A stretch of 64,000 nt of DNA from Cutaneotrichosporon cavernicola (lineage: Eukaryota; Basidiomycota; Tremellomycetes; Trichosporonales; Trichosporonaceae). Positions within the stretch are counted from its first letter, which is position 1. Every line of letters begins with the position of its first letter. The stretch is from the NCBI RefSeq assembly GCF_030864355.1, contig NC_083393.1, forward strand, positions 868,001-932,000. Direction: 5' to 3'. The notes beneath the pieces were generated by a model. That model worked only from the letters and a program-made list of their open reading frames with translations. It was not told where the DNA came from and searched no databases. Position numbers and translations under genes: made by a program. This document shows positions 44,216 through 55,242 of this stretch, one piece after another.

Positions 44216-45490
44216 TCACTGGTTGCGTGGCCGCTTATTGTTGCTGCTGGACTCCGCCTCAGAGTCGGAGTAGTCGTCCGTGAGAATGTTAAGGACAGAC
44301 GACGTACTGACCTTGCGCTTCGAGCTCCCAGACAGTTTGGACACTTCGAACTTGCTCTCAAAACCCAGGTCGCCCTCAAACTCACTGGTCGAGGAGCGAG
44401 TCTGTTCCTCGACGCAGGGCTTGCTACTTTCTGAATACATGGTCTTGACGCGTAGAGTGCTGTGGGAAGTCCGGTTTGCCAGAGTGAAGCCCACGAGGGC
44501 GTCGGCAATTGGGGCGTCTAGGTGCTGGTGTTCCTCGACCACGCGGCCAAGTTCGGTGACGTAGTCGAACAGCGCTACGCTCTCGCGCTCGATCGTGTTC
44601 AGGTGAGCGACAGAAAGAGGCTCACCGAAGAGGAACGCCAGGGCCAAGAGCTGGGATTTGACGATACGCGTCAACTTTCTGCCTTTACCGGAGGAGCCAT
44701 GTCCCTTGGAGAACTTGGGGAGGCCGTCGCGGCGAAAGTAGAGCTTCGGTTGGGATAGTTCCCCCATGGTGGGGGTCCTGGGTGCTCCAGGAGCTGTACT
44801 TGAATCCATCGGGCTGGTGGTGAGGTGGTTGATCACATCCTCGACGGTCTCACAAGTCCAGCCCGGAGGAAAGGTGAGGGTGAGATGATTGGAGTCAAGC
44901 GGTTGACGGACGGCGTTTACACGCGCCCACAGTTGAGCGTCATAGCTAATCCCCGCTGTGAACTGGGTGATGTACCCCCACAAGGCGGGTGACGAACTCT
45001 TGACTGCATCGAGGTGGGCGACTTGGAGCCGTTGGGCGTACAGATATTCGAGGGTCTTGAGCTTCCGTCTCTCGGTGAGGATCTGGCGATGGGGCTTGCC
45101 CGAGGGGCTGAGGGCGGAGAACTTGGGGAGGCGATCGCGGATGATGTTGCGGTGGAGGTAGGGAATAATCTTGTTACACCTGGACTGGAGCGAGAGCATG
45201 ATCTCTGGGCAGTAGTTCGGAGTGTAAAAGCTTTGTCCCGCCAGACGCTCGGCAACATCGATGGCTGTGCGGCAGTCCCAGTCGTCGGGGAAGGTGAGAG
45301 TGACCTGGGGTGGGGAAGGTGGGGTGGGGATGTCGAGATCAAGGAAGCTCATGGCGAGAAGGGAGTTTTCGAGATCATCGATGTCGTCCGACGACGCACC
45401 AAGGAGATCTTCGGCGTTGGCGAAACGATGGTCCGCCAGGGAAGGTATGGTTATAGGCGAGAATGTGTCTATGATCATGAGGTCACCCAT
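44216..45490 (-). CDS. Unrecognised 424-aa protein with two homologous domains
   Basis: Single exon, probably nuclear: the C-terminus has SSKRKV and NNKRPRNQ basic clusters after an acidic Ser-rich stretch. Two units of about 115 residues resemble each other. Unit 1 (about 63-190) has VTLTFPDDWDCRTAIDVAERL, RLPKFSALSPSGK and VAHLDAVKSSSPALWGYITQF. Unit 2 (about 203-320) has LTLTFPPGWTCETVEDVINHL, GLPKFSKGHGSSGK and VAHLNTIERESVALFDYVTEL. The order of motifs is the same in both, so an internal duplication is clear. No enzyme motif or zinc ligand pattern is seen. Function is unknown; KFSxxxxSGK could be a nucleic-acid or phosphate-binding loop, but that is speculation. Confidence 0.75.
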   Translation of the reverse strand: MGDLMIIDTFSPITIPSLADHRFANAEDLLGASSDDIDDLENSLLAMSFLDLDIPTPPSPPQVTLTFPDDWDCRTAIDVAERLAGQSFYTPNYCPEIMLSLQSRCNKIIPYLHRNIIRDRLPKFSALSPSGKPHRQILTERRKLKTLEYLYAQRLQVAHLDAVKSSSPALWGYITQFTAGISYDAQLWARVNAVRQPLDSNHLTLTFPPGWTCETVEDVINHLTTSPMDSSTAPGAPRTPTMGELSQPKLYFRRDGLPKFSKGHGSSGKGRKLTRIVKSQLLALAFLFGEPLSVAHLNTIERESVALFDYVTELGRVVEEHQHLDAPIADALVGFTLANRTSHSTLRVKTMYSESSKPCVEEQTRSSTSEFEGDLGFESKFEVSKLSGSSKRKVSTSSVLNILTDDYSDSEAESSSNNKRPRNQ

Positions 45491-46403
45491 GGCAGCTTGC
45501 CTGCGAGGGTGGAAAGGTGATGACCGTAGAATGTAGGTGGGGAAGGTGTCGGGTTTGCTGTAGATAGTTGGTGGTTAGGGTGTGGTAAGGGACGCTGTGA
45601 GGAGAAAAGGAGGAAGAGGAAGAGAATGGAGACGAGAAGAGACGAGATGAGATGAGAAGAGGACAAGTATAGTTAGGGGAATAGAGGGTTTAAGTAGTCT
45701 GGAGATATGGGGTGAGGAAGGTGGCATGGGTTGAGTGAGCAGGCAAGTCGCGTCTGTCGCAAACAAATGTGAGTCAACCCTCCTCCTCCCACCATATCAC
45801 CATTTACTTGACTTCTGTAACAGGTGTCTTGGACAATCAACACTGACTCACATGAAAGGTATAGGGCACTGTGCAGGTCGTTGAGAGACAAGGAAGTGAT
45901 GCAATGATCCACAGTCAATAGTAAGGCGATTGCGTTGGCGCTGAATCCAGTAAGCCAGCACGCAGCAAGAAGGCTGAACATTGCTCATTCCTGGCTTTGG
46001 GTCTCAGGATCAACATGTTGTACAACCCGTAATCTTACAATGATACGCTTGAACGTGAACGTCGACGTTCTGGGACTGACAATGGGTATCACTGCATTGG
46101 GGAGGACATTGTCCAAGAGAGCTTGAGGATGTAGAGTTCTGCCAACCGCTCTGGAACTCGGGATCGGCTCAGTGCCAGGATCGGTACAAATCGACCAGTT
46201 CTGGATGTTCTCAATTCTCAACCCTCCTGGCCTCTTGACTTTGAGGTTCCCCAGAGCCTGGAATCCCAAAGGCTGGAGGGTGTAGTGAGTCACCGGCGAT
46301 GCGTCCTCCCGGGATAGCTACAAGCCTGTTGGAGTAAGACGAACAGACACGAACAGACATCAATGGCAAGGAGTGTTCATCATTCTACAACTCTTTAAGC
46401 GAT
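45491..46403. other. Intergenic region with purine tract
   Basis: About 0.9 kb. 45590-45665 is almost purely purine on plus, i.e. a C/T-rich leader for the 424-aa gene. A 102-codon minus frame at 45985-46293 has fairly ordinary composition but no homology that I recognise and no splice context, so it is left uncalled. Confidence 0.5.
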
Positions 46404-47975
46404 CTACACATCGCCCCATCGTTCCACAGGCCCAGTTAACCACTCGGCCCGCATCCGCCCCTCCTCCTCCCGAATAACAACAACATCCTCAAGTCGCACC
46501 CCCAGCCCCTGGAGACTCTTATCCCCAACCCCACTTCCCTTTGGAATATAAACCCCAGGTTCGAAAGTGAGCGCGTGACTGGGCAGGACCAACCGATCCC
46601 CAACCAGCCCCTGTACGGCATAAGGGCCCTCGTGGCCCTCGAGCCCGATCCCGTGTCCGAGGCGATGCGTGAAGGTGGTATAATCCGGATCAGGCCCAGG
46701 AGGCACGCCGAGGGCAGCCATGCCTTTCTTGACCGTCTCGCGTGCCCGGTCGTCCAGCCACGAGTATTGGGGCTTATCCCCTATTTGCAGAAGCCGGAGT
46801 AGACTGGCCGGAGCGAGCTGGGCGCGCCGCACAATCTCCCAGACCTCAAGGTGCTCGTCGCTAATCTCACTGTCGGGAAGGGCAAAGGTGCGAGTAATGT
46901 CAGAGACGTAGCCTCCCCATTTTCCCCCGGCGTCGATGAGGACCACTTCGTCTTTCTGGAGGAAGCGGTCCGTCCCGCTCCCATGTGGGAGAGCTGCATT
47001 TTCTTCATCAGCTAAATAGGGGAGAGACTCACCACCAAAGAGAATCAGGGCACCGTAGTCCGACAGAGCGAGGTACTTCATCTCCTCGTAGAGGATTGTG
47101 CGTGTCGCGCTCTCACTAATGCCCATAAACATGCGGGCACGGGTCTTGCGGATCGCATGCAGCGTAAACTTGTTGGCGCAGCGCATGAGCTCAATATCAC
47201 GCTCGCTCTTGCGTTCGCGAAGAGCACGCACGCCAGCGAGCACGTGTGACGTATCGGCGTCCCTGGTGTGGCGAGTAGACCGCAGTCCGTCCGCGATAAA
47301 GTTCCGCACCGCGCCGTCGAGTACCAGCGCGCGCCGCCCAACCTCGTGCATGAGAACAGAGTATGGCGACTCGCTCTCAGACCAAGGCAGCCAGCGCACC
47401 TTGAGTTCGCTGGGGAGTTGATGTTTACGCGCGCGGCCCTCCTCAAACTTTGGTGTGAGGATTATCACCTCATCCGAGCCAGACGCGACGGCGACGAGGA
47501 ACGGACGTTCGCTCTGTGACCATGAACCAACCCCAAATGCGCCGAGGAAGTACTCGACACTGGCGCCGGGTTCGGCGATCCATACAGCGGGATGGGCGCG
47601 ATTGAGTTCGGTGACAAGGCGGTCCACGCGGGCAGAGTATAGTCCCTTTGGAGGAGGGAGGAGGGTGATGCACCTTTTCCAGAGCACTGGATCGAGAGGG
47701 GGAGCTTGCACTCCATTAGTCGTGACCGACCCGTCCGGGACTGGGAGCTCTAGCGCGGGCCACGCGTAATCGGCAAACAGGAAGCATGCGAACACGACGA
47801 TGGGAAACCAAAGTAGGGTCCAATAACTCGCCCGAGGGGCGCGCGGATTCAACGACGCGGGGAGGAGGGGCCCGTTGCGCGCTGGCGTGTCCCGGTCTAA
47901 TGGCGAGCGGAGGTTGCGTGGTGGCGCTGGCGGTGCTGGCGGGGCGGTATCGAGTGGTGCGCCGTCCATGGCCAT
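46404..47975 (-). CDS. Membrane-anchored M24B metallopeptidase (Xaa-Pro dipeptidase/aminopeptidase-like)
   Basis: A pita-bread metallopeptidase acting on Xaa-Pro bonds. From ATG 47975 the N-terminus is Pro-rich, followed by one hydrophobic segment (about 52-72, LLWFPIVVFACFLFADY), so it is probably a type II membrane protein with the catalytic domain in the lumen or outside. Metal ligands are intact: LIDAGGKWGGYVSDITRTF (two Asp), THRLGHGIGLEGHEGP (His), LTFEPGVYIP and GVRLEDVVVI (two Glu). A 30-nt, stop-free, in-frame intron (47032-47003) is supported because its removal restores LFGGENAALPHGSG; it leaves 513 residues. An upstream in-frame ATG at 48041 would add 22 residues before the anchor. 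Confidence 0.88.
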   Translation of the reverse strand: MAMDGAPLDTAPPAPPAPPRNLRSPLDRDTPARNGPLLPASLNPRAPRASYWTLLWFPIVVFACFLFADYAWPALELPVPDGSVTTNGVQAPPLDPVLWKRCITLLPPPKGLYSARVDRLVTELNRAHPAVWIAEPGASVEYFLGAFGVGSWSQSERPFLVAVASGSDEVIILTPKFEEGRARKHQLPSELKVRWLPWSESESPYSVLMHEVGRRALVLDGAVRNFIADGLRSTRHTRDADTSHVLAGVRALRERKSERDIELMRCANKFTLHAIRKTRARMFMGISESATRTILYEEMKYLALSDYGALILFGGESLPYLADEENAALPHGSGTDRFLQKDEVVLIDAGGKWGGYVSDITRTFALPDSEISDEHLEVWEIVRRAQLAPASLLRLLQIGDKPQYSWLDDRARETVKKGMAALGVPPGPDPDYTTFTHRLGHGIGLEGHEGPYAVQGLVGDRLVLPSHALTFEPGVYIPKGSGVGDKSLQGLGVRLEDVVVIREEEGRMRAEWLTGPVERWGDV

Positions 47976-48102
47976 GTGATGTTGTGATTTGCGGAGATGT
48001 TGAAAGCAGAGGTGGTCACATTCCGCTGACAGGGTATTCACATCGTCATCGCGTTATCGGCTCTAATAGGAGAGCGAACCAACATTTTCAGATCCAATAT
48101 CA

Positions 48103-48206
48103 CTCACCATAGCTCAGTTGGTAGAGCGTCGGACTGTAATTGGTTATTGCATCTCATTTGAGAGATATACATCCGCAGGTCCTGTGTTCGACTCACAGTG
48201 GTGAGA
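48103..48206 (+). tRNA. tRNA-Tyr (GTA) with 31-nt intron
   Basis: Acceptor stem CTCACCA/TGGTGAG, D-arm A-box TAGCTCAGTTGGTAGAGC, anticodon GTA at 48136-48138, and T-arm TGTGTTCGACTCACA. The intron 48140-48170 sits one base 3' of the anticodon, the canonical position. Removing it leaves a 7-base loop (CTGTAAA) closed by four pairs plus a T-C mismatch at 27-43. Confidence 0.93.
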
Positions 48207-50217
48207 TTACCTTTTGTCTGCGGGCCCGACACTCGCACTACGACACCGCCTCAAGGAACGAGGAACGAGGGCGGTCGGCCCCACACAGACGCACGACGAA
48301 CATCCTGCTTGGCTGGTCGGCCTCTCTCATCTGAGCGTTTCAGAACCAACTCCACTTCTCTGTTCCTGTTGCGGTTGGCTTCCGCCCGACGATGTGTCGA
48401 TGTAGCCCTGACGCGACGGTTGGTCCACGATCCGCGTTTGCGCTGTTCGCTGGAAATTCAGCCAGAAATTTCGACTCCATCGGCAATCTCAAGCTCTCAG
48501 CCAACAAAGCAAGCCACGTATAGGCTGGCTTACCTGACGTGCACGGCCTGGGATCCAGCAGCCCAGCATGCCCAACCGGCAAGAATTAGGGCCACTGCAG
48601 AAGGGTCTCTGAGGACGCACATGTGTCTCATGCGGGACAATTTCGGCGCCAACCCCTCAACCCTCATGCCATATCTCATGGACAGGAAACCATGTCTTGG
48701 CATGGCGGAGGTCCTCCGCAAAGCCTTGCCTACGGGGAACGTCAAGGGCGCAGCGAAACTGCTCATCTCCTCTTCTGGGGCTCGGGGACATATGCAGGGA
48801 CGCAGAAAGAGGAACGTGCATGGGACCCCGCGCTGCCAAGGTGCCTTGGCATGGAGGTTGACAAGCGGCCGTGCCGAGTCGGCTTGCTTCTCTCCTGAGA
48901 AGGCGAAAGTTGACAGAGGACTCGACGTTGCAAAGGCGGTGAAATCTTATATAAAGAAGAATGCCATCATTCTCTGCAATCTCTGCAGCTGGGAACATTT
49001 TGACGTCAATGGATGGCTTGTGGCGCTTGTATGGCAGTGTGGCCCCACCCTCCCAGTGTTGGATACCCCAAAGGATCTGCGCCTCGCGCGTCATGGGATC
49101 ATGGGATACTGGATGTCAACCACGATCCGAGTTGTGTGTGGTAGACTGCAGATTGCAGATTGCACGAGTACTAGAGATTAATTGTCAATGGTGCACGGAA
49201 ATTGTTAGGAGTGATGAATGGTACGAGGCGGCAACCACGGCAACGGCAATCGTCGGCCCAATGATTTGATCTACTTGAAGGATCAGCGCTATAGTGTTAT
49301 ATTGCTAGGGCCTGAGCTTTGGTGTCAAGGGACCAAGAGGAGAAGGGTCATTCAGTGGCCAGTGGCCAAACGATTACCCTAATGTCCCTCCGTCCCTACC
49401 TTCCCTTTGTCAACCTCAGTGAAACACTCTCAGGGCAAGTCACATTAGGTGAGTGATGTTACTCCGGGGGCCCTGCCGTCCCTGATCTCGGGGGACCGGC
49501 CGAGGGGCCGAGAGGGGAGGGGATGGGTTTCTAACGGTATAACAGCACCCTACAACTAAAACAAAGTTGGGAAAATGTCAACCACGCCCAACACGGGCAG
49601 TGAAAAGCAACATGCAACTTGTAGCCACTAGTCCAAGTACATAGTGGTTGACATATCTGGCATAAGCGGCCATGCGACCATGCGACCACCTGTCACTGTA
49701 ATACTCTAGTTTTAGTAGAGTACCAAGGACACTGGCCGAGCCACGAGCCACGAGCCACGAGCCACCTCGGCCCAACTTGAATGGAAAGTGTGTACACCAG
49801 CCAAACCCAATCGGCTGTTGACCTGGAATTTCCCGCACTTGCCTGTATGTCATGCCCACACGTACTGTACAAAGATCATGGTACCATCTTTCCGAGCAGA
49901 GTCGCTTTCAACATCCCAGCCATTACTCACACCATATCTAGTCTCACATTCCTAACTTTACTCTTTCCCCATAGCTATATCTTTTCCACACCTCCATCAA
50001 CAAAGGTGCAGCTCCCATCCCACCTTCCCTATCACCGCCACCAACCCCATCACCACCCCCCAGTCCCACCCTCACCTCGGGGCCCAATACCTTGAATATC
50101 CGGCTCGGGCCTAACACGCCGCCTTATTCAGTTTGCCCCGCCCGATCGCACGCGCACAGCTTGTCACAGTCACAAGTCACTTTGCGTCACACACACAACC
50201 AAGCATCATCAGCATCA
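48207..50217. other. Gene-poor region
   Basis: About 2 kb. A 327-codon plus frame (48198-49181) starts inside tRNA-Tyr, is Arg/Ser-rich without domains and has a competing minus frame, so it is not called. There is a 7-bp tandem repeat at 49737-49764. The stretch 49870-50210 is C/T-rich and probably leader for the next gene. Confidence 0.5.
49737..49764. repeat. 7-bp tandem repeat, 4 exact copies
   Basis: Four perfect copies of CGAGCCA in intergenic DNA. Confidence 0.9.
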
Positions 50218-50570
50218 ATGGCGCCGGTGGCAGTCCAGGATCTGTTCTCGCATTGGAGATCGCCAGAAGCGAATGTAAGTGCCTTGGCAAGCACATTGTG
50301 GGGCGGTTGTAGGCCCCAGCCCAACTGCGGGCTTGGATAGTTGGAGTGGCATTGCGTCGTGCCTTTGTGTGCAACCCATGCGGGTGATTCCTAATTCCTT
50401 TGGGTTCAGACTATATCCTTTCTCCATATCAGTCATCCTCTCCCAAAAAAGTCTGGGACCTTTCAACAATTGAAGGGACATTCACTCCCCCGAATATCCC
50501 ATACCCTTTTGACCTTCCTCGTGCCACGCTAGCCACACTCTCATCCTCGGCAACCTCTTTCAACCCTTGA
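50218..50570 (+). CDS. Candidate 64-aa spliced small ORF
   Basis: Exon 50218-50274 (MAPVAVQDLFSHWRSPEAN) ends at a perfect GTAAGT donor. Exon 50433-50570 begins after CATATCAG and continues in phase through KKVWDLSTIEGTFTPPNIP to a TGA. The joined product is 64 residues with non-random, protein-like composition. It could be a small protein gene or an upstream ORF in the leader of the zinc-finger gene, which starts 267 bp later on the same strand. I do not recognise the peptide, and the intron (158 nt) is longer than average here. Confidence 0.4.
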
Positions 50571-50837
50571 CATTGTTACATTGTTCCATCATCAACCTCA
50601 CTGACACTTTTGCATCATTCATTCAATACATCTCGGGTCCATCACACTCCCTCACCCTCTCACTCTCCCTCACCCTCTCCATCTCCCTCTCATTCATCTC
50701 CTCACTCCGGCTCACCAATTCTTGAACGCAACCCGCCGTGATCGGTTAACCTGCGCCACCGGCTACGACGCGTCCCCCCGGCCGCGGGCTTTGAACCTTG
50801 CCCACCAAACCGCACCGATATTTCCATTTCCGATACA

Positions 50838-52648
50838 ATGCAGACCGGCGACCTTCCTGGCATGATGTCGCCGCCTCTACCGACAGCCGACGTGATGCAC
50901 CCCAGTTTCCTCCCCACCTGCGAGGTCGGAAAGGATGGTGGCGAGATGCACTCACATGCCGTTGGTGAGTTGAACCTTATTGTCTGAGCGATGCCCTTCC
51001 TTTCGGATCGCACCGCTTCTGACCCTCCCCATCTGGTCATGGCTTCTGACTCCCATCTAGACCTTCTCGCTCTCGCTGGCGGATCAACTAGTAACGGCAA
51101 CCACTCTGTTACTGCGACGGCGCTGCACGGAGCGGAGGGAACGTCCGTGCCCAACCCTTCTTATCTCTCCTCCACACGGCCACCCAATGGGCATGGACAC
51201 CCTGGCTCCAACTCGGCCGCGGCCCACACCCCAAAAGCGCGCCGAATGAGCTCTTCGACTCATGGGGTCCTAGGCCGTGGCAAGCTGGGCTTGACTGGTG
51301 ACCCAAACTTGGGCAAGGATGCGTGAGTGTCAACCAAATCCCTCGAGAGCTTCGTCCTGACAAAAGTCGTCCCACTCTGTCGACGTCGATGACGACGGCT
51401 GCTCCTATCCCAGTCCGCCGCACTTCCAACGCGGCTTCCATAGGGCTGCCAGCAATGTTCGACTTTGGCAAGACGGACGGCCGTCGACCGGCTCCTGCAC
51501 GCTCGTACTCAAACCGCCAAGTCACAGTTGCCGCTTCGCTCCCTGCACGAGGACTGGCTGGGGGTGCTCGCCCCCTCAATCCCCCGCCCGTTGTTCAGAA
51601 CGACGACATGGAGCTGGACATGTCCTTTGACGGAGACGATGACGACGACCGCTCTCGAAGCCGCAGCGGTAGTGCCGACTTGGACATGGACTTGGACGAA
51701 CCCGGGCAGGGTAACAAGCTCGACTGGGACAAGCTCGCACTCGGTACTGGCTCGGGGGGCATCAAGGGGAGGAGGAGAGGAATGGTCTTCAAGTGCGAGA
51801 CGTGCTCAAAGGAATACCGCCACCCATCGTGTCTGATAAAGCACCGCTGGGAGCATTCGCCCCACTGGCGTGAGCCGACCCAGATCAGCATGAGCAAGCA
51901 CCAGCAGGTACAGATGCTCGAGGCGGCTGCCATTCTCTCTCACATCAACCCCGACAGCGGCCGCTCGCTCCCTGGCGATAAGTCGCTCTGGCCTGCTGCG
52001 CTCTCTCCCGAGCCCAACCACGCCGTCTTGCGGTCGGCCAAGTCGGTGACACGTGACCTCCCTTCCATACGTTCGCCCAGGTCACACGCCTCGCCCCTCT
52101 CACCGGGATCCTTCCGCGACCTCAGCAACGTCCCTATCACCAAAGACCGCAAGTCGAGCCCTGCTTCCGACTCGACGTCGTCCATGGGCCACGATGCGTC
52201 CCCGCACCCCAACTCGCTGGGCTTGGAGAGCAGCCATGCGCGCCCGTTGGGTATCAGCAACCACGGCCGCCGCACGTCGGTCTCCTCGACGGGCGGTCCA
52301 ACGACTCCAGCCTCCATTGGCTCATTACCCGACGTGGGCGGGCTTCACTTCCACGTTGGCTCGACTCCGACAACGGGTGCCTCGCCTCTGCCCAACCGCG
52401 CCCTATCGCTAAACGCACGTATGCGCATGCCCGGCGGCGGAATGTTCGGTGCTCAAGGTACCGGCGGCCTGTTTGGCCCGTCAAGCTCTCGCAGCGCCTC
52501 AATCCGCCTTCCGGACTCTGACATCCGTGGTGGCCGCGGCGGAAGCGCTGAGGACGACGAGCTGGGACGTCCCCATAGCTCGTCCGAGGAGGCCGAGGAA
52601 CGCCGACGTGACGAAGAAAGCTTCGCCGTCGGCGAGATGGAGCTGTAA
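50838..52648 (+). CDS. Single C2H2 zinc-finger protein, putative regulator
   Basis: Exons 50838-50964, 51061-51322 and 51367-52648 give 556 residues. One C2H2 finger lies at about 270-295 (FKCETCSKEYRHPSCLIKH, then RWEH), followed by a conserved-looking helix (SKHQQVQMLEAAAILSHI). The rest is Ser/Pro-rich and disordered, with an acidic patch before the finger (MELDMSFDGDDDDD). The finger-plus-helix block is of a kind found in basidiomycete regulators; one finger alone rarely gives strong DNA specificity, so a partner or another role is possible. Phosphorylation-type SP sites are frequent. Target genes are unknown. Confidence 0.85.
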
Positions 52649-54132
52649 CGCATGGGGCGGCACGGTGTGTGGTTCTGATCGCTCTGCCTGGCTCGACAGC
52701 GGCAATGCAGCAGCTCTCGGCATCACGCATACACCGACGCCGTCCCAGCTTTTGGCCACGGGATCGCAACACCTCAAAATGCCTTGTGGTGGGCTACCGT
52801 CGCATTGCTGGATCTGCGTGGGTAGCTTACATCTAACAGCTTGTGCAAAGAAGCTGTGAGGTGAGGGTGGTGGGAGAAAGGTGGAAAGGGGGGAGGGGAG
52901 GGGGAGAGGGAGGCCAGGACCACACCAGATCGTCGCTCCTCTCCGCAAACGCGATCACGGAGGGGACACATATTTCTCTGACCCACGGAGCCGCGCTTGT
53001 AGTCAACGCCAATGAATCAATTTACACATGCAGATGACGTGAGCGGGTTCAGCGGCCGTGCGAAGCGATTAGCGCTATCCCTCTGTTGAAAAGTCTTGCA
53101 CGATCCATTCCTCTAGTTGGTCATGACCAGATGGCACCGCTCAGCAACAACCGGGTGTGTCGATCGCTTCTCGGGCTTGACTGTGAGGTATTTGAACGAA
53201 CGAACACTCGTCGCACATCAGCCCTTGCCTCTCCCATACCTTCTAAATTGTTAATGTCTTAAACCGGACGCCCTACTCACGCTGAGTTGCTAATGTTTCC
53301 TCAACCAGGTCATGTGGCGATCTATTTCGGCTTTGGGTATCGGACTTGACGCTTACGATTCTCGTTAGCAATTCAATCGCGACTCGTCATCGTCACTTGT
53401 TTCCACTGCTTAAGCATGAAGCCACCGGAGGAATACTTTATCAGATACCCACCGTCCGCTGCAAAGGAACCGAAGCTAAGCTTAGACGTCAACTGACTAT
53501 CAAGCTGCCAAATATGACGTGATGGCAATTTTAGTATCGATAACTACGGTTCTTGTTGGTGAAGACTGCAGGAGCCGTCACGTGACGATGACAACATCTT
53601 TGGAGACTTATAACGAGCCCATCTCATGTTCGAGCCGGATTACCCACAATGGAAGGAGCGCATTGGGTAAGACCGGGCCGCTCCTTCTCCGTGACAGGCA
53701 ATAGAAACATGAGTGCCATGTCCGTCACAAATATACCCCGGAACGTGGGCGCAATGCGTGTCACCAAGTGTTGAGGTGGTTCTGCTAGATCCAAGCTTGG
53801 CGCGCCCCTTCGAGACACTGGGACGAGGTCACGCCCGCCTCGTGACGCTTTGCCCAAAGGACTCGCTTAACCCCGTATGATCGCCTCTGAGCCGCAGATG
53901 ACCGGGAGGTTGGGGAGACGATGAACGCAACCCATTGATATTGTAGACTTTGGTAATGATATCGGACGATTAGAAGTGGACAGAGAGAGTATGAAGTCGC
54001 TTGATACCGTCTTGCTCCTCATTTCTTACGAGTCGATGACGTAGCGGCGGTCGGTGGAGGCCGATCCGTTCCTTTGGATCGTTGGACAACTCGCACAAGA
54101 AACCATGTCTCCACAATTCCCCACACTTCAGC
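52649..54132. other. Intergenic region
   Basis: About 1.5 kb with no supported gene. A TCACGTGA palindrome occurs at 53578-53585. The sequence is less GC-rich than coding DNA in places (about 53200-53650). No RNA gene or repeat is recognised. Confidence 0.5.
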
Positions 54133-55189
54133 ATGCTTTCGCTCCATCTCGCTTCGCGAGCTCTTCGTCCCCCACTCATCCGCACACTAGCGACAACAGC
54201 CATGGTAGAAGGCCGTGGAGTAACGTCCTATACCTACAACAAGGATGGGAGCGTCGCGCACAAGACGACGGACGGGCGCCTCATCGTCCCGTTGACCAAA
54301 GAAGAGGCAGGTGACCAGGTCTGTGAGTGTTCTTGGCCTCTCATTCCCTCCATCACCCTCTTACATTCAATCGAATCGAGTTAATATGTGGGACTGACAT
54401 CAGGGCTCACGCGGGCGGGAACCGAGGCGTATCTAGCCCGCAAACTCGCCAATCCGGAATGTACTACGGGCCTGGACGCCGCCCAGGCGCGGGCAGACGA
54501 GGCGGGCATGCCGGCCATAGCAGTCCCCGAGACGCTGGGGCAGATGTTAACCATCCTGGCGAAGAGTATGCGAGCACAGCGTGTCCTGGAGATAGGCACG
54601 CTGGCCGGAATATCGACGCATTACCTCGCTTGCGCGCTGCCAGCCGACGGACAGATCGACACGATCGAGGCATCACCCGAACACGCCAAGATTGCCCAAG
54701 CCAATTTCCTCGCTTTAGATACGTGTCCCTTCCCCACCACACATGTTGGACAGGCACTCAAGCTCCTTCGCGACCCCAATGGGGTGTTCAAAGACCCTCC
54801 CGGTACTATCGAGGGACTGCCGGAGCCGGGGTACGACCTCGCATTCGTGGACGCCAACAAAGACGAGTACTTTGAGTACTTTACTGAGTGTCTACGGCTT
54901 GTGCGGAAGGGAGGGGTCATTGTGTTCGACAACGCTATACGGAACGGCCGGTGCGTTCCAATCTCAGAATCGAGGAACGGGAGAAGCTGACCAAAGCATC
55001 GCCGTGCCCGATGGCACCAAGATCGACTCGGATTGTGTGGGGTTGCGCAAGATGTACGATTGGATCGAGAAGGACGCCGGCAAGACTGTGATCGCGAGCG
55101 CGATCCAGACAGTGGGCGATAAGAGCTGGGAGTGAGTCGTGTGTGGGTGGGCTGACATCAGCGGCTTTGCGATCGTATACAAGCTCTAA
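54133..55189 (+). CDS. SAM-dependent O-methyltransferase (class I, CCoAOMT/COMT-like)
   Basis: Methylates a small catechol-like or related substrate using SAM. Exons 54133-54322, 54404-54950, 54997-55131 and 55162-55189 give 299 residues. Rossmann motifs are VLEIGTLAGISTHYL (SAM loop), IDTIEASPEHAKIA, YDLAFVDANKDEYFEYF (metal-linked Asp) and GGVIVFDNAIRNGR. The first 23 residues (MLSLHLASRALRPPLIRTLA) look like a mitochondrial presequence; a second ATG at 54202 would give a 276-residue form without it. The substrate is not predictable. It converges on the next gene with 53 bp between stops. Confidence 0.9.
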
Positions 55190-55242
55190 GGTAGATATTC
55201 ATGTCTATGGATTCTATGGATCACGCCAGCTCATCGCCTCGC

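Noticed and set aside
45985..46293. 102-codon minus ORF
   Set aside because: Composition is ordinary but there is no homology, context or splicing support; left as unassigned.
48198..49181. 327-codon plus-strand ORF
   Set aside because: It starts inside tRNA-Tyr, is Arg/Ser/Cys-rich without domains, and competes with an opposite-strand frame; it looks like chance.
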